Origin: an uncultured Oscillospiraceae bacterium
GTDB taxonomy: Bacteria; Bacillota; Clostridia; Oscillospirales; Oscillospiraceae
Length of the DNA: 33,720 nt
Direction of reading: 5' to 3'
Assembly (NCBI GenBank): GCA_949494735.1
Contig: CATABD010000022.1
Coordinates: 1 to 33,720, forward strand
Position 1 is the stretch's first letter, and the number at the start of each line of letters is the position of its first letter. The position numbers were made by a program, and so were the translations under genes. Shown here one piece after another: positions 1-5,712 of the stretch. The notes below the pieces were generated by a model. It saw only the letters and a program-made list of their open reading frames with translations, did no database searches and had not been told where the DNA came from.

Positions 1-27
1 GCCGTACCGGCGGGGAGCGCCTTCCGT

Positions 28-2133
28 TTATTTCGCCACGAACACCTTCACGCTCCGGGGGCCGATGGCAAAGCAGTTCCCATCCGCCGGCCGGGGGCGC
101 TGTTCCGCCGCCCAGGTGTCCACCGCCAGCTCCCAGTGCATGGAGGCGGGCAGCTGGGGCAGGGCGGCGCCCAGCTCCTCCCAATAGGCGTTGGAGGCCA
201 CATAGACGATCTGGGGGCCTACGTTGCGCTCCGCCCCGGCGAACATCACGCCCACATAGCGGTCCTGGGGGCCAAAGGATTCCTGCCAGGGGGCCGTGCC
301 GTGGAAGCTCACGTCGGGGAAGCCGCAGGCCCCGCCGCTGATGTCCCGGCGCAGTACCCTGTGGTCCTTGCGGAAGCGGATCATATACTGGAAAAATTGG
401 AACAGGTCCCGGTTTTGCTCCAGCAGGGACCAGTCAAGCCAGGAGGTGATATTGTCCTGGCAGTAGGCGTTGTTGTTGCCAAACTGGGTGTTGCCGAACT
501 CGTCCCCCGCCAAAAACATGGGGATGCCCCTGGAGCACATGAGCAGGGCGAAGGCGTTGCGCACCATCCTTCCCCGCAGGGCGTTGATCTGGGGATCGTC
601 GGTCTCCCCCTCCGCGCCGCAGTTCCAGCTGTTGTTGTCGTTGGCGCCGTCGGTGTTGTTCCAGCCGTTGGCCTCGTTGTGCTTGCGGTTGTAGGCGTAC
701 AGGTCGTGGAGGGTGAAGCCGTCGTGGCAGGTGAGGAAGTTCACCGAGGCGTTGCCCCGGGCGGCTGCGTCATAGATGTCCCGGGAGCCGGTGAGGCGCA
801 GGGCGGCGGCCTGGGCCATCCCCCCGTCCCCCTTGAGGTAGCGGCGCATGTCGTCCCGGTAGCGGCCGTTCCACTCCGCCCAGCGGTTCCAGGCGGGGAA
901 GGTGCCCACCTGGTACAGCCCCCCCGCGTCCCACGCCTCGGCGATGAGCTTCACATCCCCCAGGATGGGGTCGAAGGCCATGGCCTGGAGGAGGGGCGGG
1001 GACACCATGGGGGCCCCGTGCTCGTCCCGACCCAGGATGGAGGCCAGGTCGAAGCGGAAGCCGTCCACTCGGTAGGTGGTCACCCAGTAGCGCAGGCAGT
1101 CCATAATCATCTGGTGGACGATGGGGTGGTTGCAGTTCAGGGTGTTGCCGCAGCCGGAAAAATTGTAGTAGTACCCTTCGGGGGTGAGCAGGTAGTAGAT
1201 GTTGTTGTCAAAGCCCTTGAAGGAGAAAAAGGGACCCATCTCATTGCCCTCGGCGGTGTGGTTGAACACCACGTCCAGATACACCTCGATGCCCCGCCGC
1301 TTGCAGGCCCGGATGAGGTTTTTCAGCTCGTTCCCCTCCCGGTTATACTCGGTGGAGGCGGTGTAGCTGGTGTTGGGGGCAAAAAAGCTGACGGTGCTGT
1401 ACCCCCAGTAGTTGTAAAGGGCCCGTCCGTTTACCTCCCGGTAGTCCAGCATCTCGTCGAATTCAAAGATGGGCATCAGCTCCAGGGCGTTCACCCCCAG
1501 CTCCTGGAGGTAGTCCAGCTTCTCCATCAGCCCGGCGAAGGTGCCGGGATAGGCCACGCCGGAGGAGGCGTCCTTGGTGAAGCCCCGGACGTGGAGCTCG
1601 TAAATGATGAGGTCCTCGGTGGGGATGAGGGGCTGGTCCAGCTTGCCCCAGTCGAAGTCGTCCTTCACCACCCGGGCCTTGTAGTGCTGGCCGTGGGGGG
1701 TGGTCTTGCCCCAGGCGCTCTGGCCGGTGACCGCCTTGGCGTAGGGGTCCAGCAGGTAGCGGCTCTTGTCAAAGACGAGCCCCGTTTCCGGCTGGTAGGG
1801 CCCGTCCACCCGGTAGGCGTACTCAAATTCCTCGATGTTCAGCTTGAACACGATCATGGAGTACACGTTCCCGATGCGGTAGTGCTCGGGGAAGGGGAGC
1901 ACCGCGAAGGGTTCCGCCTCCTCCCGGCGGAAGAGCAGCAGCTCCACGCCGGTGGCCCCGTGGGAGTGGACGGTGAAGTTCACCCCGCCGGGGATGGCGG
2001 TGGCGCCGTTGGTCTCGTAGAAGCCGGGGCGGACGTCGAAGCCGTTGATGGTGTCCATGGGAATCAGATGGATGGCCCGGGGCAGCACCACACCGGTTTC
2101 CACCCGGGCGCGGAGGGGCTGTTTGCCGCTCAT
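28..2133 (-). CDS. glgX: Glycogen debranching enzyme (GlgX/isoamylase type, GH13)
   Basis: This 701-residue protein should hydrolyse alpha-1,6 branch points of glycogen or limit dextrins in the cytoplasm. The N-terminal part (about residues 30-150) looks like the CBM48/isoamylase N domain, followed by the GH13 barrel. The three GH13 catalytic acids are visible: Asp362 in VDGFRFDLAS (nucleophile), Glu399 in LIAEAWDAGG (acid/base) and Asp471 in TCHDGFTLHD. Length is normal for GlgX. The start at 2133 is supported by AAAGGAGG seven bases upstream; an internal Met26 (MDTINGFDVRPGFYE) is the start seen in some relatives, so the first 25 residues are less certain. No signal peptide is seen. It lies 24 bases downstream of the nitroreductase gene and is probably cotranscribed with it. 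Other glycogen genes are not in the window. Family assignment is firm; GlgX versus another isoamylase-type debrancher is inferred from overall similarity. Confidence 0.93.
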   Translation of the reverse strand: MSGKQPLRARVETGVVLPRAIHLIPMDTINGFDVRPGFYETNGATAIPGGVNFTVHSHGATGVELLLFRREEAEPFAVLPFPEHYRIGNVYSMIVFKLNIEEFEYAYRVDGPYQPETGLVFDKSRYLLDPYAKAVTGQSAWGKTTPHGQHYKARVVKDDFDWGKLDQPLIPTEDLIIYELHVRGFTKDASSGVAYPGTFAGLMEKLDYLQELGVNALELMPIFEFDEMLDYREVNGRALYNYWGYSTVSFFAPNTSYTASTEYNREGNELKNLIRACKRRGIEVYLDVVFNHTAEGNEMGPFFSFKGFDNNIYYLLTPEGYYYNFSGCGNTLNCNHPIVHQMIMDCLRYWVTTYRVDGFRFDLASILGRDEHGAPMVSPPLLQAMAFDPILGDVKLIAEAWDAGGLYQVGTFPAWNRWAEWNGRYRDDMRRYLKGDGGMAQAAALRLTGSRDIYDAAARGNASVNFLTCHDGFTLHDLYAYNRKHNEANGWNNTDGANDNNSWNCGAEGETDDPQINALRGRMVRNAFALLMCSRGIPMFLAGDEFGNTQFGNNNAYCQDNITSWLDWSLLEQNRDLFQFFQYMIRFRKDHRVLRRDISGGACGFPDVSFHGTAPWQESFGPQDRYVGVMFAGAERNVGPQIVYVASNAYWEELGAALPQLPASMHWELAVDTWAAEQRPRPADGNCFAIGPRSVKVFVAK

Positions 2134-2157
2134 GCCGCATCCTCCTTTCTGCCGCCG

Positions 2158-2664
2158 TCAGGCCAGCCAGGTGACCTTGCCGGCCTGGTAAAAGCCCCTG
2201 GCCTCCGGGGCCTCGTCGGGCACGCCCACGGCGATGAGGGCCGCGGGGACAGACTGGGTGTTCAAAAGCTCCTGGAGCTTGGAGATGCGGGGGCTGGGCC
2301 AGCAGCCGCACCAGCACGCGCCGTAGCCCAGGGCCACCGCCTGGAGCAGCAGGTTCTCGATGGCCGCGCCGCAGTCCAGCGGCCAGTAGCCTTCCACCGC
2401 GCCCTTTTGATCCTCCGGCCGGCCGCACACCACGATGGCCAGCGAGGCGGTGTCCAGCATGGAGGCGAAGGGGTGGGCGGCGCGCAGCCGGGCCTTGAGC
2501 TCCGGGTTCTCCACCACAAAAAACTCCCAGGGGCGCAGGTTGCGGGCGCTGGGGGCCATCATGGCCGCCTCCAGCATGGCCTCCACATCCGGCCTGGGGA
2601 TGGAGGCGCCGGGCTTGAACTTGCGGATGCTCCGCCGGGCGCGGATGGTTTGGGTGCAGTCCAT
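2158..2664 (-). CDS. Nitroreductase family protein (FMN-dependent)
   Basis: A 168-residue single-domain nitroreductase, probably an FMN-binding NAD(P)H oxidoreductase of unknown substrate. The N terminus has the family pattern RARRSIRKFKPG (flavin phosphate binding), then MMAPSARNLRPWEFFVV, and the central DCGAAIENLLLQAVALGYGACW segment that lines the dimer interface and flavin pocket. Length is typical of the short clostridial subgroup, which lacks the ferredoxin domain. The start is set by ACAGGAGG placed eight bases before the ATG. Only about 28 bases separate this start from a terminator-like hairpin, so transcription may come through that hairpin from the P-loop gene upstream. It precedes glgX by 24 bases. 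The substrate cannot be told from sequence. Confidence 0.92.
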   Translation of the reverse strand: MDCTQTIRARRSIRKFKPGASIPRPDVEAMLEAAMMAPSARNLRPWEFFVVENPELKARLRAAHPFASMLDTASLAIVVCGRPEDQKGAVEGYWPLDCGAAIENLLLQAVALGYGACWCGCWPSPRISKLQELLNTQSVPAALIAVGVPDEAPEARGFYQAGKVTWLA

Positions 2665-2692
2665 TATAATTTCCTCCTGTAAGATAAAATAA

Positions 2693-2718
2693 ACCGGGCG
2701 GGCCTGCGCCCGCCCGGT
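2693..2718 (-). terminator. Intrinsic terminator after the P-loop gene
   Basis: Inverted repeat ACCGGGCGGGC (2693-2703) and GCCCGCCCGGT (2708-2718) with a 4-base loop. Read on the minus strand it is followed by TTTATTTTAT. It sits between the P-loop gene stop and the nitroreductase RBS, leaving little room for a separate nitroreductase promoter, so it may be a partial terminator. Confidence 0.75.
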
Positions 2719-2737
2719 CTCATAGAAACAAGTCCGC

Positions 2738-3148
2738 TCAGAAATATTTCTTCACGCCGTCGCTGGCCTTGGCCGCGTCCTCGCTGATGGAGATGGTATA
2801 TTTGATGCCGCTCTTCTGGGAGAAGGACTCCAGCCAGTCCAGGAAGGGCTCCACATCCTCATTGCCCACGGTGGGGACCAGCTTGTTCAGGCTCTCGATA
2901 AACACGTGGGTGATATCGTAATTGCTGGCGTACAGCCCATACAGGAAGCCCCGCAGGGTGTCGTAGTTGGGGATGCTGTAGTCCGAGGTGTCCACAAGGC
3001 GGATTTTGTAATTGATTTTATAGTTCAGCTTGGAATTGTGGGCGATGGCAACCACGTTGCCGTGCTCTGTATCCACCGCTGTGTTGATGAGGTCGATCAT
3101 CTGCTTGGTCTTGCCGGTGCCCTTCAGGCCCATGATAACCTTGACCAT
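2738..3148 (-). CDS. Small P-loop ATP-binding protein of unknown function
   Basis: A 136-residue soluble protein that begins MVKVIMGLKGTGKTKQMIDL, so the Walker A motif (GLKGTGKT) is at residues 7-14. The middle contains a likely Walker B-like strand ending in acidic residues (YDITHVFIESL). The reading frame continues upstream to 3421, but I place the start at 3148 because AAGGAG lies eight bases before this ATG and a promoter lies in the upstream part. Base composition is visibly less GC-rich than the neighbouring genes. Similar short proteins occur in many Clostridia next to unrelated genes and are sometimes annotated as PilT-like or simply ATP-binding; nothing here supports a role in pili. 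Function unknown. Confidence 0.85.
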   Translation of the reverse strand: MVKVIMGLKGTGKTKQMIDLINTAVDTEHGNVVAIAHNSKLNYKINYKIRLVDTSDYSIPNYDTLRGFLYGLYASNYDITHVFIESLNKLVPTVGNEDVEPFLDWLESFSQKSGIKYTISISEDAAKASDGVKKYF

Positions 3149-3200
3149 TTTTGACCACTCCTTAACTTGGTATTGGGGGGAGTCCCCCTTTGATAACCCT

Positions 3201-3229
3201 ATGTTACCATCTTTTTGGGAAAATTTCAA
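3201..3229 (-). promoter_or_regulatory. Sigma-A-type promoter for the P-loop gene
   Basis: On the minus strand TTGAAA (3224-3229), a 17-base spacer and TAACAT (3201-3206). It lies about 50 bases upstream of the chosen start at 3148. The leader it would produce contains a short hairpin GGGGG-ACT-CCCCC (3176-3188). Confidence 0.7.
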
Positions 3230-3314
3230 TACGGGAAAACGAAGTTCACGAAAAATTAGGAAAATCATGAAAAACCGGGAGGAGTGTTTTGTGCGGAAAA
3301 GCGCCCGGTTCCGA

Positions 3315-3343
3315 TTGACAGGGGGCGCGGGGTGGCATATACT
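3315..3343 (+). promoter_or_regulatory. Sigma-A promoter for the two-component operon
   Basis: TTGACA (3315-3320), exactly 17 bases, TATACT (3338-3343): one mismatch from consensus overall. The start point would be near 3350, giving a leader of about 90 bases before the response regulator start at 3439. It is divergent from the promoter at 3201-3229, with about 85 bases between the two -35 boxes. Confidence 0.85.
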
Positions 3344-3438
3344 AAGTAAAATCAATGCCGTAAACGGGGAATGAATTGACAGTTTCATACAATTTGCGTG
3401 GTTTTGTACAGGAAAGGCCAAGGAGAGGAGTGAGCGCA

Positions 3439-4149
3439 GTGATCCGAATCGCCATCGCGGAGGACGACCCGCAGTGCTTTGCCCAGCTGGAGCGGTACAT
3501 CGGCGACTACGGCAGGGAGACGGGCCGGGCCTTCCAGGTCACCCACTACGGCGACGGCGAGGACCTGGTGGAGCGGTACAAGCCCGGGTTCGACCTGATC
3601 CTGATGGACGTGGAGATGCCCTTCATGGACGGCATGACGGCGGCGGGCTATATCCGGGAAAAGGACCCGGAGGTGGTCATTGTCTTTGTCACCAACCTGG
3701 CCCAGTACGCCATCCAGGGCTATTCGGTGAACGCCCTGGACTACATCCTGAAGCCGGTGAGCTACTTTTCCTTTTCCCAGCGGCTGGGGCGGGCGCTGCA
3801 GTATGTGAAGAAAAAAGAGGACGCCTGTATCACCGTGGCCGTCAGGGGGGGCGCGGTGAAGCTGGAGGTCAACGCCATTTTCTACATCGAGCGGCTGGGG
3901 CGGCAGCTGATGTTCCACACCCGCTCCGGCATACACGCGTCCACCGCCACCCTCCAGCAGGTGGAGGAGGCGCTGGAGGGGAAGGGCTTTGCCCGGTGCA
4001 ATAAGGGATACCTGGTGAACCTGGAGCATGTGGACGGCATCCGGGACGGCTGCGCGGTGGTCCGGGGGGACAAGCTGCTCATCAGCCGGGGCCGCCGGAC
4101 GCCCTTTTTGGAGGCCCTGGCCGACTGGGTGGGGGGTGTGGCGCCGTGA
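3439..4149 (+). CDS. LytTR-family response regulator (AgrA/LytR type)
   Basis: A 236-residue transcription regulator. The N-terminal receiver domain (about residues 1-120) has the acidic pocket (AEDD) and the phosphoacceptor Asp57 in LILMDVEMP, plus the conserved VNALDYILKPV segment around the switch Lys. The C-terminal half (about 135-236) is a LytTR DNA-binding domain with FYIERLGRQLMFHT and FARCNKGYLVNLEHV. I choose GTG at 3439 because GAGGAG ends eight bases upstream and the receiver begins immediately; GTG at 3430 and ATG at 3376 are in frame but less likely. The stop overlaps the kinase start by four bases (GTGA), so the pair is translationally coupled. LytTR proteins bind 9-bp direct repeats, and such a repeat lies at 5591-5620 upstream of the GH3 gene. 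Confidence 0.93.
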   Translation: MIRIAIAEDDPQCFAQLERYIGDYGRETGRAFQVTHYGDGEDLVERYKPGFDLILMDVEMPFMDGMTAAGYIREKDPEVVIVFVTNLAQYAIQGYSVNALDYILKPVSYFSFSQRLGRALQYVKKKEDACITVAVRGGAVKLEVNAIFYIERLGRQLMFHTRSGIHASTATLQQVEEALEGKGFARCNKGYLVNLEHVDGIRDGCAVVRGDKLLISRGRRTPFLEALADWVGGVAP

Positions 4150-5477
4150 ATACCGTCTACCTGTCCGATATCCCCCGGCTGTTCACCGCCGCCGCCGAGT
4201 GGTGCGCCTGCCTCACCGTCATCGCCAAGTACCCCAGGCGGTGCGGGGGACTCCGGCTGTGGGGGCTGCTGGGGCTGGGGCTGGCGGGGCAGTGCCTGTT
4301 CATGATGCTCACCGACGCGCTGCCCCTGTGGCTGTGGCTGCCCTGCATGGCGGCGGCGGTGGGGATGATGCTGGCCCTCATCGCCGCGTGCTGCGACATG
4401 CCCCTGGCCAGCGCGGGCTACTGCACCGTCCGGGCCTTCCTGCTGGCGGAGTTCGCCGCCTCGCTGGAGTGGCAGCTCTATTCCTACGCCCTGTTCGCTT
4501 TGGGCTGGCAGGAGATGGGGGCCGGCAGGGCTGCGCTGGCCGTTGGGATGCTGGCGGGGGTTTACGCCGCGGTGTTCCTGGGCATGTACGGCCTGGAAAA
4601 ACGCCGGGACGACCCCCGCGCCGCCATGACCTTCCAGCTGCGGGAGCTGGGCAGCCCGGCGCTCATCGCCCTGGCCTGCTTCTTTTTGAGCAACCTGAGC
4701 TTTGTGTACCGGGACGCCCCCTTTACCGGCTCCCAGCTCACCGACATCTATAATATCCGCACCCTGGTGGATCTGGCGGGGGTGGCCATGCTGTATGCCT
4801 ATCATGTCCAGCGGTGCGAGCTGTACATGCAGCGGGAGCTGGACGCCATCCAGAATATCCTGCAAAACCAATACGCCCAGTACCGCCAGTCCCGGGAGAG
4901 CATCGAGGTCATCAACCACAAATACCATGATCTGAAGCACCAGATCGCCGTGCTGCGGGCCGAGCCGGACGCCGGGCGCCGCTCCGCCTACCTGGACGGG
5001 ATGGAGGAGGAGATCCGGGACTACGAGGCCCAGAACAAAACGGGCAACTCCGTGCTGGACACGGTGCTCACCGGCAAGAGCCTGTACTGTGCCCGCCACG
5101 GGGTGGAGCTCACCTGCGTGGCCGACGGCGCGCGGCTGGAGTTCATGGACGTGATGGATCTCTGCACCATCTTCGGCAATATCCTGGACAACGCCATCGA
5201 GTGCGAGCTGCGGGTGGAGGAGCGGGAAAAGCGGCTGATCCACCTGGCGGTATACGCGAAAAAGGACCTTTTGGTCATCCGCTGCGAGAACTACTGCCCG
5301 GAGGTTTTGAAGTTTCAGGACGGGCTGCCCGTGTCCACCAAGCCGGAGGGGGCCTACCACGGCTACGGCATCAAATCCGTCCGCCGGGCCGCCGGGAAGT
5401 ACGGCGGGGCGGTCACCGTCCACAACGGGGAGGAGTGGTTTGAAATCAATGTGGTGGTCCCGCTGAAGAGCAGATAG
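4146..5477 (+). CDS. GHKL-domain sensor histidine kinase (AgrC-like)
   Basis: A 443-residue membrane kinase, expected partner of the LytTR regulator. The first ~225 residues hold about six hydrophobic helices; a coiled linker follows. The phosphoacceptor is His261 in NHKYHDLKHQ, the H-box form of AgrC-type kinases. The ATPase domain has an N-box (GNILDNAIE, Asn345/Asn349) and a G-box (HGYGIKSVRRAAGKYGG). Translation starts at GTG inside the stop of the regulator gene. No agrB or agrD-like gene lies nearby, so the signal is unknown; a peptide encoded elsewhere or a sugar-related cue are both possible. The gene ends seven bases before a strong terminator. Confidence 0.93.
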   Translation: MNTVYLSDIPRLFTAAAEWCACLTVIAKYPRRCGGLRLWGLLGLGLAGQCLFMMLTDALPLWLWLPCMAAAVGMMLALIAACCDMPLASAGYCTVRAFLLAEFAASLEWQLYSYALFALGWQEMGAGRAALAVGMLAGVYAAVFLGMYGLEKRRDDPRAAMTFQLRELGSPALIALACFFLSNLSFVYRDAPFTGSQLTDIYNIRTLVDLAGVAMLYAYHVQRCELYMQRELDAIQNILQNQYAQYRQSRESIEVINHKYHDLKHQIAVLRAEPDAGRRSAYLDGMEEEIRDYEAQNKTGNSVLDTVLTGKSLYCARHGVELTCVADGARLEFMDVMDLCTIFGNILDNAIECELRVEEREKRLIHLAVYAKKDLLVIRCENYCPEVLKFQDGLPVSTKPEGAYHGYGIKSVRRAAGKYGGAVTVHNGEEWFEINVVVPLKSR

Positions 5478-5483
5478 CATTAA

Positions 5484-5516
5484 GGGGCGCCGGGCGTATT
5501 GCCCGGCGCCCCTTTT
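5484..5516 (+). terminator. Intrinsic terminator of the two-component operon
   Basis: Perfect 12-bp stem GGGGCGCCGGGC (5484-5495) / GCCCGGCGCCCC (5501-5512), 5-base loop, then TTTT. It separates the kinase from the GH3 gene, so the GH3 gene needs its own promoter. Confidence 0.92.
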
Positions 5517-5589
5517 CCATTCCCTCCCTTTTCCGGCGAAACGCACAAAGCGCCCCGGCTTCTCTTTGGGGGATATGCACAGGACGGAA

Positions 5590-5657
5590 TGCAGTTCAGG
5601 CGTCAAAGGGTGCAGTTTGCGCAAAAACCCGCACAGGGATAAATTTTGTGCTACACT
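5590..5657 (+). promoter_or_regulatory. Putative LytTR direct-repeat operator and activator-dependent promoter
   Basis: Two direct repeats, GCAGTTCAG (5591-5599) and GCAGTTTGC (5612-5620), are spaced by exactly 12 bases, the 9-12-9 geometry used by AgrA-type LytTR regulators (known sites contain ACAGTTAAG-like half-sites). Downstream is an extended -10 box, TGC-TACACT (5649-5657), without a recognisable -35 box, as expected of an activator-dependent promoter. The repeats would be centred near -70 and -48 from the predicted start. Binding by the neighbouring regulator is inference. Confidence 0.65.
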
Positions 5658-5667
5658 CTCCCCACAG

Positions 5668-5686
5668 GGCGGGGGACAGCCCCGCC
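5668..5686 (+). promoter_or_regulatory. 5' leader hairpin of the membrane GH3 gene
   Basis: GGCGGGG (5668-5674), five-base loop, CCCCGCC (5680-5686), just after the predicted transcription start. It has no T tract, so it is not a terminator; a role in transcript stability is only a guess. Confidence 0.45.
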
Positions 5687-5712
5687 AAAAAGTGAATGAG
5701 GAGGAAGAAACA

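Noticed and set aside
1-27. Possible terminator of glgX at the left edge (minus strand: 15-base arm, GGTAC, then GGC)
   Set aside because: Only three bases of the second arm are inside the window, so the hairpin cannot be verified.
1131-1141. TGCAGTTCAGG, identical to the first LytTR-like repeat, inside glgX
   Set aside because: No partner repeat at 21 bases on either side and it lies in coding sequence; chance occurrence.
136-2682. Very long open frame on the plus strand opposite glgX and the nitroreductase gene
   Set aside because: It is the antisense shadow of two well-supported genes in GC-rich DNA; its translation is a low-complexity Gly/Val/His-rich chain with no family features and no RBS.
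3376-3408. TTGACA and ACAGTTTCA just before the response regulator, as a second promoter or LytTR site
   Set aside because: No -10 box at proper spacing and no second half-site 21 bases away, so autoregulation is not supported.
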